A stretch of DNA of 64,000 nucleotides from Pseudopyrenochaeta lycopersici (Eukaryota; Ascomycota; Dothideomycetes; Pleosporales; Pseudopyrenochaetaceae): the NCBI GenBank assembly GCA_003313425.1, contig NHZP01000008.1:1054001-1118000 (forward strand). The letters run 5' to 3'. Both the position numbers and the translations under genes were made by a program. This document shows, piece by piece, positions 11,334 to 21,689 of this stretch. Within the stretch, counting starts at the first letter, position 1. Every line of letters starts with the position of its first letter. The notes beneath the pieces are model-generated. The model was not told the DNA's origin and made no database searches. It saw only the letters and a program-made list of their open reading frames with translations.

Positions 11334-12952
11334 CTACAGAGTGATCATAACACTCGCATTCTTGTACCAACTCAACAGCGGGTTGTCCCCATTTTTAGTG
11401 CTCGTCTCCGCGATGTCCGCCCTGCCAGCCATGAAGTCTTCGTGCAAGTATGTACGTGCAAAACGGCCTGTTATGGCTGTGTACATGGGTTCCATGACTT
11501 CGAAGTCGGTGGGGAAGAGAATGTCAAAGTATCCTTGGTGGACCTGCAAATATGGTCAGGGGATCCTCTTTGCGTCGAGAGAAGGCCGTGAAGAGGGCAC
11601 AGGGGGGCAAGAGGAACTTACAAGAGGGGTAGAAACAGGAATCATCTGCCTCTTATACCTCGTTTGCACAACCGGCGCATTCAATCCCTCCACCGTCTCC
11701 CCTAGTTTGTGGAAATCACTACTGATCAGCTTATGATTCGGAAACTTCTCATACAACATGTAGAAGAACTGCATCAACCGCGTCGGTATGTACTCTGGTA
11801 TACTTAGATTTGACCTCCAAGGCACCAGACTCCGTAAGTTTTGCATGACCCGCGAGCCTTGCAGTGGGTGAGGGTAAGACTTGCAGCTCGCGTGCCGGCG
11901 TTCGAGGAATTGTGAGGCAACGGGGTCGAGCGTGCGGGAGTAGTATTCGAAGAGCTCGCCGCGAGGGTCGATGACAACGTGCGATTGGTATGGTGCGCCA
12001 GTCTCAAAGTCGTATTTCAAGGCATCGTGAGCGAAGTTGTCGAAGACTTCTAGGGCAAGGAAGTAGCACGGTGAGCTCACGTATGTGTTCCAGTCGAATA
12101 TACTCCGATTGACAATCTCCACCTTGTCTAGGTGTCCTCGAGCGTATGCGGAGTATCCTAGCCCTTTCTGCTGCAAATCTGCCAATTGAGTAGAAATCTC
12201 AATAATCTTGAACTTGGTTCGCTCATACACGTCCGGATACCCATCACGTATGAAATCCAGTATATTCAACATCATCGTACCATTTCCTGCGCCCATCTCA
12301 TAAATATTCAGATCGTGGTATGGGTAGAAGTTGTACTTGTAATCCTCGACAAGGTAACGGGCGATTGCCTCACCATAGTACGGGGAGAAGAGCTCGGTGG
12401 GGGTGTGCCAGAGCTGGCGCAAATCGTTGGGTTCTTGGTAGTCGAGGGCATCTTCAAAGGCGGTGTATCGATGGCGGAGCTGCTGGAAGAAATCGTGTTC
12501 AGAGGAGATGGAGTTGAAGTTGAACGGGTCGCCGGGGGAGAAGATGACGACTTGTTTTGAGAAGTAGCCGTAGTTTGGATTGTACAAGCTATCTATTTTT
12601 ACGTCAGCTACTTCTCTTCTCATGTTGCTGAGAGCTACTGACCTTCTATGAAGTCCCGCAGCAGCATCTTCACTCTTCTGGGCCGTTCTCTTCTACTCCG
12701 CAGCATGTCCGCCGTGACCATTGGATATCTCTCAAACTCTTCCGTCCTCTCATGCGGAAATGCATTCTTCCTCGGGGTCCATCTGCTCTCCCGCTTCGTT
12801 TCGCCCTCGCCCAGCCGTGTGGCTTTTCCTCGTCTTTGGAGTTGCGGTGCGCGGGCAGCCGCGAGAGCAGGTCGAGCTCCGCGGGCAAGGCATTGTGATG
12901 CTCGATGCGAAAACAGCTGGCGGAAGAGTTGCGCGACAAAAGGCGAATCCAT
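11334..12952 (-). CDS. MidA/NDUFAF7-type SAM-dependent methyltransferase, mitochondrial
   Basis: Exons 12952-12643, 12592-11622 and 11543-11334 (minus) give 496 residues. The first 70 residues are rich in Arg and Ala (LARGARPALAAARAP, QLQRRGKATRLG) and look like a mitochondrial presequence. The core has the Rossmann SAM loop IYEMGAGNGTMM near residues 200-210, then FKIIEIST and LALEVFDNFAHD, as in the DUF185 family. NDUFAF7 dimethylates an arginine of complex I subunit NDUFS2 and is needed for assembly. Fungi often carry two DUF185 paralogues, so this may be the divergent one rather than the strict orthologue. The tail is FARTYLHEDFMAGRADIAE. Confidence 0.82.
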
Positions 12953-13117
12953 TGACGCCTTAACAAATGTGCAGCATTAGGTCGCGACGGAGTGAGGAGC
13001 TCGCTCGCGCAAGCACGTGGGAGCTTTGCGGGCATGCTTTGCCAAGCATCGCCAAAGCTCTATTCGCCGAACCATTAGCAGCTTCGTCCACGTCTCGGCC
13101 CATATTCAAGTTTTGCA
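12953..13117. promoter_or_regulatory. Shared divergent promoter, methyltransferase / cysteine synthase
   Basis: Only 165 bp separate the divergent start codons at 12952 and 13118. Two genes with mitochondrial or membrane-anchored products therefore share this small control region. No clear TATA element was seen. Confidence 0.5.
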
Positions 13118-14659
13118 ATGTCCGATTATTCCAAATATTACATGCTTGGGGCTTTCCTACTGGGTGTATCTTTGACTGCTGCATATAACAAGCAACCGGC
13201 ATCCCAAGATCCAGAAGATGCAAACTCTAAGAAGCTTCTCAGGCAACAGCAGAAGCTAGTGTCAAGATTCGCAAAGATCAATGATTTGGACACTTTGAAG
13301 AAGAGTTTGGTAGAAATCGAGAGCTCGCTTGAGAAAGGAGCGGGAAACATCAAAAAAGGCATTGAAGGATGTATAGGCGACACACCTCTCATTAAGATCA
13401 AGTCGCTCTCCGAATACACAGGATGTGAAATCCTGGCAAAAGCAGAGGTAGAGCCAACAGCTTTTGTCCGAAGCACATGCTTGCTGATTATGTCCTCAGT
13501 TTCTCAATGGAGCCGGGAACAGCCCAAAGGACCGAGTTGCCCTCAGCATCATTGAAATGGTATGTGAAGACAGTTGGGTAAGGATGTTGTGTCTTTGAGG
13601 GCTGATATCATTGGTAGGCTGAGGAGAAAGGCCTGCTTGTGCCAAATTCTGGTGACACTATATACGAAGGCACAGTAGGAAGCACGGGCATCTCACTAGC
13701 TGCGATATGTAGAGCAAGAGGATACAAGGCACACATGTGAGTGATACGCGTGCCGCAAGCAAGTATTCACTAACAGCAACAGCTGCATGCCAGACGATAT
13801 GGCAATCGAAAAGTCAGATTTACTTCTGAAGCTTGGCGCGGAAGTAGAAAGAGTGCGGCCAGCGCCGATCGTGGACCAGAAGCAATTCGTCAACCTTGCT
13901 CGTACGAGAGCGGCAGAGCACACTGCGAACCCCGAAATACCTGGACGCGGACTGTTCGCGGACCAGTTTGAAACGGAGGCGAACTGGCGTGCGCACTTTA
14001 CCGGCACTGGACCTGAGATTTACGAGCAGACCAGTGGCTTCCTGGATGCCTTTGTGAGCGGTGCTGGTACTGGAGGGACCATATCGGGCGTCGCTCTGTT
14101 CTTGAAGTCAAAATTACCCGACCTCAAAGTCGTCCTGGCGGATCCACCGGGCAGTGGCTTGTTCAATCGTGTCAAATATGGGGTCATGTTTGATCCCAAA
14201 GAACGAGAAGGAACACGCCGGCGACACCAAGTTGATACAATAATTGAAGGAATAGGCATCAATCGCGTAACGCACAACTTTGATGTCGGTCGGGAGCTGG
14301 TTGACGACGCGATCAGAGTGAATGATGACCAAGCAATCGCCATGGCACGTTGGCTGGTCGAGCACGACGGTATCTTCGTCGGCAGCTCCAGTGCTGTAAA
14401 CTGTAAGCTGTGAAGGTGTCTAAAATGTGATGCTGCTAACTCAGCTCCAGGCGTGGCTGCTACAAAGCTTGCGAAGAGTCTTGGTCCCGGTCATCGTATT
14501 GTCACAATACTATGCGACAGGTAAGGTGTCTTCTGGGATTTGAAGGTGATACTAATTTTCCACAGCGGCGCCAGACATTTGAGCAAGTTTTGGAAAAACA
14601 CTGAGCCCATCGGTGGTGCTGAGAATGATGTTTCTCTCGACAAGATCCTCGACGCTTGA
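13118..14659 (+). CDS. Cysteine synthase-like PLP enzyme, membrane-anchored (Cys12 type)
   Basis: Six exons (13118-13447, 13500-13559, 13618-13736, 13783-14402, 14451-14520, 14566-14659) give 430 residues. The N terminus has a short hydrophobic segment (YMLGAFLLGVSLTAAY, residues 8-23), then a charged helix, as in fungal cysteine synthase 2, which is tied to a mitochondrial membrane. The PLP lysine lies in NSPKDRVALS. The phosphate-binding loop reads EGTVGSTGIS rather than the TSGNTG of classical O-acetylserine sulfhydrylases. GAGTGGTISG and VTILCDSGARHLSKFW are also present. The fold makes cysteine from O-acetylserine and sulfide, but the loop puts this copy in the divergent group, where activity is less certain. 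Use of acceptor 14450 restores the conserved NCVAA. Confidence 0.9.
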
Positions 14660-15199
14660 TAAGGCCTAGTCACCAAGTGGCCAGAGGTGCCTGCTGAATT
14701 AGCAACGCACAACCCTAGTCTTACCCCGTAGAGTCATTCACAGGCTTGTGGTCAAGGAGATGTGAAACCTACTTTATCGGCTGCATTTGGATGATAAAGA
14801 TCCACTGGCGCATCACAAGCATATCCAGTACGATATAACACTCTGGAAATGATGACGGCTTTGCGTGCTCTTCCATCCTGACATTGTGCAGAAAATCCTT
14901 TGGTGTACGAGAACATGGTGGGAACAGGCGAAGCAAGACAAAGACTCTTCCTTTGCAAGAGTCAGAAAGCGTGTCTTGGGCGCGGAACAAAGAGCAAAGT
15001 TCCAACAATGCCTATCTTTCTCTGCCGCTCGCTTTGTGTCTATGTGACATATATACGCTTCAGGTAGCTCTGCACGCTGCATGCTGCATACCCGCGACCT
15101 CCTACATTATACCCTGTAGCAGACTTCGTCGGCCACCGCCCAGGTCTAAGCAAGCCAAGTCATCGACCGAGTGCATACATAGACGTATGAGCAAACTCA
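14660..15199. other. Intergenic, nothing recognised
   Basis: These 540 bp hold the 3' end of the cysteine synthase gene and the upstream region of the small orphan at 15200. Overlapping short minus-strand frames are present, but they look like chance. No RNA gene or repeat was seen. Confidence 0.4.
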
Positions 15200-15715
15200 A
15201 TGGCACCAGCAAAGTACACAGATCAAAGTTCCGGATCGTCGAAGAGCAAAATGAAAATCGGAGACCGAAACCCGGCGCTTGCGCTCAAAATTGCACAGAT
15301 GCGTCTCACCATCGCGCCAATAGTGCATGTTACAACAGGTGCTCCTGCGCCTGACTTTCCCCGCACAATACTCTCCCTTTTCCTCCTCACCGAAGACCAG
15401 CTCGACACCTTAGCGCAGTACTACAGCCAAGACACTCCAACTGCCCTGACACACCAGTACCCGCAGACCATGAACTGGAAGCTGCCATTCCTGTGCAAAG
15501 ACCCCGCATTACCGGAGGACTGCCGGCTGAGCGAGCTGGAGAGACTGAGAATCAAGATGCGTATGTTTGCCAAATTCATCGGGATGAGGGGCGCGGACAC
15601 GCCGCGATGGGAGTATGACCGACAGATTGAAATTTTGGTCAACAAGATCGAGAGGAGTCTGCAGGCCGAGCTGAGTGTACCAAAGCATTACTGCGGCCCG
15701 ACGATGATGCCGTAG
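15200..15715 (+). CDS. Uncharacterised 171-residue fungal protein
   Basis: This is an intronless frame of 171 codons with coding-like composition. I do not recognise a domain. The first 25 residues are polar and flexible (KYTDQSSGSSKSKMKIGD). The middle has a hydrophobic stretch ending in TILSLFLLTEDQLDTLAQYY. A basic helical section follows (RLSELERLRIKMRMFAKFIGMRG), and the end is a conserved-looking PRWEYDRQIEILVNKIERSL. There is no signal peptide or membrane span. The helix-rich layout and clean ends suggest a real, lineage-restricted gene. The function is unknown. Confidence 0.65.
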   Translation: MAPAKYTDQSSGSSKSKMKIGDRNPALALKIAQMRLTIAPIVHVTTGAPAPDFPRTILSLFLLTEDQLDTLAQYYSQDTPTALTHQYPQTMNWKLPFLCKDPALPEDCRLSELERLRIKMRMFAKFIGMRGADTPRWEYDRQIEILVNKIERSLQAELSVPKHYCGPTMMP

Positions 15716-16134
15716 TGCCTGGCCCACAGCAAGAGCGTCCAGACTGGCGTCGAGCATCGGAGCATTGGCATAGCGAGTATATATCCTTCCAGCAGTACGT
15801 TTCCACTGCTCTGTAACAGTAGCACAAAGACATTCCTATCCTGCACAATATATCATGTTCCTCGAGCACGCCATATCTGCTTTTCATGTCTAATGCCAAC
15901 TCAGTGGGTGGTGTGTCACGAGCAAAAAGTTGGCTCCACCAACCGCGAACCAACCTCAAACCGCATATCACGTCAAACCTTCAAAACAGAAATAAAGTGT
16001 CCCAAAATATGAGTCAACCCCTGACTCGCACAGTATGCACGGACCACCTCAATCGCAAAAAGGAAGTCAACGACATGTAGTCCTGTACATCCACCGTTAG
16101 AATTTGTCCATAATTAAGACAAACAACAGCTAAA
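15716..16134. other. Intergenic, between orphan and tRNA
   Basis: About 420 bp lie here without a supported gene. It holds the 3' end of the orphan gene and, close to 16134, the downstream flank of the minus-strand tRNA gene, where a short T run (TTTA on the minus strand just past 16135) could stop RNA polymerase III. Confidence 0.4.
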
Positions 16135-16240
16135 CGTACCTGGTGGGGTTCGAACCCACGGCATCCGCATTACCCAGATGAGGTCATAAGAGTCTGACGA
16201 ATCTTATAAGAACGGCGCGCTACCACTGCGCCACAGGACT
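16135..16240 (-). tRNA. Intron-containing tRNA gene, probable tRNA-Ile(UAU), possibly defective
   Basis: Read on the minus strand, the A box is TGGCGCAGTGGTAGCGC and the B-box/T-arm is GTGGGTTCGAACCCCAC, with five perfect T-stem pairs. The D stem GCGC/GCGC is intact. The anticodon loop reads CTTATA up to base 37, giving anticodon UAU. A 34-nt intron (16204-16171) then sits at the standard 37/38 position. The exon 3' half gives an anticodon stem with three Watson-Crick pairs, one G-T pair and one T-T mismatch. Eukaryotic tRNA-Ile(UAU) genes commonly have introns, which supports the call. The acceptor stem is odd: AGTCCTG faces CAGGTAC, so only four of seven pairs form. It may be a pseudogene or have mutated 5' pairs. 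Confidence 0.65.
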
Positions 16241-17027
16241 TTGATGTCCCTCGGACTAATTTTTGGAGTTTTTGAAATTAACGGATTTATGACTGCGGGA
16301 TTGGAGGGAGGGCGAGGGGGCTCCGTGGAGGGCTGGTCGTTGGGCTGGTCTGACATGGCACAGAAAAGCAGTGATGTGGGGGCGGTGCAAACGTCGGTGA
16401 ATGATGACACAGGCGGTGACGCTAAGGGCGGGGAGGCTGGGAGGGGTCGGCCAACCACATCCGTCTCAATAGCTGCGTTATAGCTTCGACACTGAGCTGC
16501 CGTGCAACGCTTCAGCTTTGGAGGAATATTTTGAACAAGTGACTGGTTTGGGGGCTAGCTGTCGACGTGAGTATCCTTTTCTTTGCTGCGACTGCTCTCC
16601 AGCGTCAAGTGAACCGGTCGTTTCATCGTGCACCGTGCCGCCCTGTCCTACATTGTCACACGAATACATCTTTCAACCCGAGTGCTGTCGCCATTGGGCT
16701 TCACGCTATTGAGGGCGCGGCCGCGCGGCCAATCAGTTCAACGATGTTCGGGAGCAGGCAACAAAGGGCCGTTTTCAGACTGATTGCGTCTTTCCTCTCT
16801 CGCAAAACCGTTCAGTCAATTCCAATCTCCAGTACTCATTGAGGATTGAATATTGCATCCAGAATTTGCTTCTACAATGGGAACTCTTCCAGTAAATGAA
16901 TGAAGTCCGCCATATCCTGTATACTAATTTCTCTGATTACTTTCTCTCACGAGATGTCAACGGCCTCTTGCCAAGGAATATGTTCTGACATGTGTAGTCA
17001 GGCTTCGTTCTTACTCACAGTTTCAAC
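16241..17027. other. Intergenic, upstream of the peptidase gene
   Basis: No supported gene is present. 16290-16450 is G-rich on the plus strand and encodes only low-complexity frames. The stretch from about 16720 to 17027 is the likely promoter and leader of the peptidase gene. It includes a short palindromic GC run (GCGCGGCCGCGCGGCC, about 16715-16730). Confidence 0.4.
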
Positions 17028-19391
17028 ATGACGATAAGAGCAAAGAAATTCACGCCCGAGGCTCTCCTTGAGGCCCCTCGCCGGTCCGAGGGGAAACCGA
17101 ATTCTGACGCTTCAAAGGTGCTGTATAGTGTCTCAACGTACAGCTTTGCGGAGCACGCGAAGAAGGCTGAGATCCGCATTCTGGACGTCGCAAGCCAGCA
17201 GAGCAGTCTGGTCACCGACGACAAAACCCTGAGCGAGCCTTCGTGGTTAGACGACGAGACAATCTTGTTGTTAAAGTCAAACGACGACGGTACTACGGAT
17301 GTGGTAGTTGGCAAGGCTTCCGGTTTCGAGAACAGGTACGTCGCATTTTGTCAGGGAAGATACAGGCTGACGATATCCTAGCAAACACACCGCTGGCACC
17401 ATTGCAGGCCCAGTAGGCGACCTCAAGACATATGCGTTAAGCGGCGGCGAATATGCTCTCGCCGTGTCCGGCAAATCGAAACCAGACGGCTCCATTTTCA
17501 ATCCTGAGAAGGCAGAGAAGCCTCGTTCATCGGGGAAACTATACAAGTCGGGGTTTGTACGTCATTGGGATCACTACGTCACTGAAAATCGCAACACAAT
17601 ATGGCTAGGCAAGCTCGGCCAGAAGAAGAAAGACGGTGCACAAACTCTGGAATTATTGGACGGGCTGAAGAACGCATTGAAAGGCACGAAGCTAGAGAGT
17701 CCCATCGAGCCCTTCGGCGGCAAAGACCACTTTGACATTTCAAAGCATGGGCTGGTATTCACGTCGAAGGATCCGGACCTAAATCCGGCAACGCACACGA
17801 AGACGAACATCTATGTTGCCGGATCTGAGAACTTCTGGGATGATCTTCAGTCAAGAGACGCCCTCGAGATACAGAAGGTCTCAATTGAAGGTTTTGAAGG
17901 CGCCAGCACCAGCCCTACGTGGTCGAACTCTGGTACAATGATTGCCTTTCTGTCAATGAAGACCAATGGTTACGAGTCCGACAAGAATCAGCCATTCATC
18001 ATTCACGACTACAAAAAGCCATCGCAGCTAGTCCACGTCTTTGCTTCCAAGGATGGCAAGGGCAAGTGGGATAGAAGTCCTCAGTCGATTGCGTGGAGTC
18101 CGGACGACTGGCACATGTACTTCACAGCCGAAGAACATGGGCGCGGAAACCTCTATCAAGTGGGGCCTCCCAAGTCCAGCAACTCTGATGCGCAACTTCC
18201 CTCGTTGCTTGTCAAGGGCGGTACTATCGGTGCAGTGCAGGTCCTTGACAATGGGGACATCTTCGTAACATCTACCAGCTTGATTGAAAACAGCTTGTAT
18301 TCTCTTGTCCCCATTAGCGCTCGGTCGAGCCAGACGGACACATACACTCTGCCCATCGATGACCGTCCGTTCGACTCCCAGCCAGAGAACCTCACAACCA
18401 AGTACATATCTTCAAACACGCATTCTGGCTCCATGTTTGGCCTTTCGCGACGACAAATTGATGAAATTCACTGGGATGGGGCAGCTCCCAATACTTCGGT
18501 CCACGCCTGGGTTGTAAAGCCCAGTACTTTTTCGTCTGACAAAAAGTATCCTCTCGCGTACTTGATCCATGGCGGTCCCCAAGGTGCATGGACAGATGGC
18601 TGGAGCACGCGCTGGAATCCAGCCGTCTTTGCAGAGCAAGGATATGTTGTCATCTGCCCGAATCCTACCGGCTCAACAAGCTATGGACAGGCCTTTGTAG
18701 ACGCCATTCAAGGCCAATGGGGTGGTCTACCATATGAAGATCTTGCATTAGGCTTCGACTGGATCAAGAAGAATCTCGACTACGTTGATACCACACGCTC
18801 CGTTGGCCTCGGCGCCTCTTACGGTGGGTACATGATGAACTGGATCCAAGGCCATCCTCTGGGCCGACAATGTGAGTAATCTCTGCATACAAGCTTGCGT
18901 GTGAGACATACGCTAAGTTCACCTACAACTACAGTCAAAGCTCTAGTAACCCACGATGGTGTCTTCAGCATGACCGGCCAAATGGCCTCTGAAGAGCTCT
19001 ACTTTCCTTTCCATGACCTGCAAGGCCCGCTATGGAAAAACACCGAAGGCTGGGCAAAGTGGGATCCCTCGCGGTTCATTCACCATTGGGCAACACCGCA
19101 TCTGATCATTCACAGCGAGTTGGACTACAGGCTGACAATAAGCGAGGGGTTGGCTGCATTCAACGTGTTGCAGGCGAGGGGCGTGGAGAGTGAATTTTTG
19201 ACAGTAAGTATTCTTGTACGCAATGCATGCTAGCATACACTGACTTTGTACAATAGTTCCCTGATGAGAATCACTGGGTGCTCAAGCCAGAGAACAGTTT
19301 GATGTGGCATGAAGTTGTGTTAGATTGGATCAATGGGCATGTGGGACTCAAGAAGTATACCGAGAGTGGAAAGGCAGGAAAGGCCGAGTAG
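17028..19391 (+). CDS. Dipeptidyl-peptidase 5-like serine peptidase (S9 family), intracellular
   Basis: Four exons (17028-17335, 17382-18871, 18935-19203, 19257-19391) give 733 residues. The N-terminal two thirds is a beta-propeller, and the C-terminal third is an alpha/beta-hydrolase. The triad is visible: Ser about 582 in [11 protein letters not shown], Asp about 663 in HSELDYRLT and His about 695 in [10 protein letters not shown]. Family members remove dipeptides from peptide N termini. Unlike the secreted fungal DPP V allergens, this protein starts [19 protein letters not shown] with no signal peptide, so a cytosolic peptidase is inferred. The gene ends convergently, 164 bp from the hydrolase gene. 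Confidence 0.92.
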
Positions 19392-19555
19392 AAGGTCTGT
19401 CTCTGGATTCGCAGAGATGTGGGAACTTCCATATGGTGAATTAGGCATAAATTGTATATGTTCGGGTGGTGTCTCGGCTTATAACAAAACAAATAAATTC
19501 ATCATACTGCATCAATCAATGTTATTACTTGGCTATCGGAGACTATTCTCGTATC

Positions 19556-20428
19556 CTAGATGCCATGCCTGCCCAAGAATCCAAGGATCAACGCGCCAAT
19601 TTCATTCGCATGGCTCTCAACCGCGAAATGACTAGCATCTAGGAGATGCACTTCCGCCTTCTCTACGTCCCTCTTGAACGCCTCGGCCCCTGGGTACACA
19701 AAGATCGGATCGTTCTTCCCCCAGACGGCAAGGACAGGGACCTGGCTCTCGCGCAGCCACTTTTGCCAGACTGGGTACAGAGGCGGGTTCGTTCTATAGT
19801 CATAGAAGATGTCCAGTTGGATCTCTTTAATGCCAGGACGGTCAAGGAGGTACTGGTCCAGGCTGTAAGACTCTGGAGAAATGGCAGAGGGGTCTACCGT
19901 TCCGCCAAAGTATTGGCTTTTTGTGCCCTCGATCTCGAGGAAGGGGCGGAGTGGGTCCCGGGTGGCAGTCTCGTTGGAGGCCCACAGCTTTTTGATGGGG
20001 TCCCAGAATGCTCCCAGCCCCTCGTCATACGCGTTTCCATTTTGGCTGATGATAGCCTGGATCTTTTCGGGGTGCTTCAGCGCAATGCGGAAGCCTGTGG
20101 GTGCGCCATAGTCGAAGACATAGATGCTGTACTTTTGAGGCGGATTAGGTAGCTCCGCGAGGAATGTATCAATGGTCTCGGCGATGTTGTCAAAGGTATA
20201 AGTGTAGTTGTCTGGGACGCTGGTGAAGCCAAAGGCAGGCAGGTCGGGCGCGATGACACGGTAGTGAGGGGAGAGAACCGGGATTAATTTGCGGTATTGA
20301 TGCGAGGACGACGGATAGCCATGGAGCAGAAGAATGGTTGGGCTTGTAGGGAGGCCAGCCTCGCGATAGAAGACATTCTCACCGGAGCTCAGGCTGAGGT
20401 ACTTTGTCAAGGTGGTAAGGTAGGTCAT
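19556..20428 (-). CDS. Alpha/beta hydrolase, epoxide hydrolase / haloalkane dehalogenase-like
   Basis: This is a single exon of 290 residues from the ATG at 20428; an in-frame ATG at 20521 would add 31 residues. The oxyanion HGYPSSSHQYRKLIP, the nucleophile elbow FDYGAPTGFR (Asp about 106), a cap region, the acid in WGKNDPIF and the base in DASHFAVE form an Asp-Asp-His triad. Typical members have DWGAP or DWGG at the nucleophile, so Tyr after the Asp is a small deviation. These enzymes open epoxides or cleave carbon-halogen bonds; the actual substrate is unknown. The start at 20428 fits the usual family N terminus better. The intronless structure is consistent with, but does not prove, transfer from bacteria. 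Confidence 0.83.
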   Translation of the reverse strand: MTYLTTLTKYLSLSSGENVFYREAGLPTSPTILLLHGYPSSSHQYRKLIPVLSPHYRVIAPDLPAFGFTSVPDNYTYTFDNIAETIDTFLAELPNPPQKYSIYVFDYGAPTGFRIALKHPEKIQAIISQNGNAYDEGLGAFWDPIKKLWASNETATRDPLRPFLEIEGTKSQYFGGTVDPSAISPESYSLDQYLLDRPGIKEIQLDIFYDYRTNPPLYPVWQKWLRESQVPVLAVWGKNDPIFVYPGAEAFKRDVEKAEVHLLDASHFAVESHANEIGALILGFLGRHGI

Positions 20429-21689
20429 GGTGGACGATGGTGCTCTATCTTCAATACTGAAAGTTTCGATTTGTGTGATTAGCAGGATTGATGAGTTGCT
20501 TTGCTGAAGGTTCTCTTTCATCGAGTGTCCTTCCCTTCTTTATACCCCATCCAAGCTCTCTGCATCTCAAATACTTGATCGAACACGAGCTACTTGCCTC
20601 GCCGTTCACACGCATAGTGTTTACCGTTTGTAATTGTCTATGAAGCCTATCCACGCTTACCAAACATGATTCCATGTTGCAATCCCAGAATCGGCTTGCG
20701 TTTACGGCCTGGGCCGATTCCATTTCCCCTCCGAACTACCCAAAAGAGACGGCCAGGATTCGCTGCATTTAAGGCGGTTGCATATAGGGCGTGATAGGGC
20801 TGGGTGTAGCCGTTGCCCAGGATTACTCATTGACGTGCTTGTCTGCAGCTTATTTTCACGTTACTGAAGATCCGCGGCCGGCTCTTGGCAGTGAATCTCT
20901 ATGCCTACTACTATCGGCAGCGGAGCGGCATCTCTGCTCATAGAGTGCCGATTCATGTATTTGAAGATAGACTATATCTCCGCGGACGTATGAAAGACTA
21001 ATTGTAAGCCAACGAGCAGCATCGCTATTCCATGCCGAATGTGAAGGGGGTCATGCGCTGCGCTACCGAATAATGAGCCCGGTGTTGACAGTGTTACACA
21101 ACGCTGCTGTGGCTTGGAGGAGCAGGATGATGGGCTGCAGGATTGCGTGCGAAATACGAGAACAGGGCATGCATATTGTAGGATTCGAAAGAGTACCACG
21201 AGAACAACGCCAAGACCAGCTATACTACTGGTGAGTAGTAGATTCTGTCCACTTTGACTACAACGTGAAAGGCCCGGGCTCTGGGTACGTGAGTGGAGCA
21301 GCACGAATAGCTTCGGAAGTCTGAGGCATGAAAGCCCCTCCCAAGCACACACGAGAAGCTGCTGAACTAGACCGACAATCCTCATGTGAATGAATGGGAC
21401 TAAAGGCGACAATGGATTTGGGGGATGGAGGCGGTGTGGTGTGGTTTCTGCCGTCGGCGACTTTTGGCCCCGACCAAAATTTCCAAAAGTTCGAGATTCT
21501 GGGAGCGGCACGCAATCTTCGCTGCCACGGAGCATAAACCCCACAAGCACTGGGCTTGACGATTTAGATTGTGCACAATCCTCTCAAAAGACCTCCGCGA
21601 CCCGATTCACAACAAAAAACAGCTTGCGCCTGGTCCATCAAGCTCTCTAATTCGAGGAAAGTGGCGGGGAAGCCTGCGGAGCTGTCAAG
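20429..21689. other. Intergenic between hydrolase and KRE33
   Basis: About 1.26 kb lie between two divergent genes. A minus-strand frame at 20972-21388 (or from 21550) encodes a partly hydrophobic peptide with a candidate membrane span (SIAGLGVVLVVLFRILQYACPVLVF), but it has no recognised homology and no splice support, so I do not call it a gene. No repeat or RNA gene was seen. Confidence 0.4.

Noticed and set aside
13448..13555. Possible frameshift in the cysteine synthase
   Set aside because: The break is a normal intron (13448-13499); splicing restores FLNGAGNSPKDR.
19646..20152. 168-codon plus-strand frame
   Set aside because: Antisense to the alpha/beta hydrolase, which has clear catalytic motifs on the minus strand.
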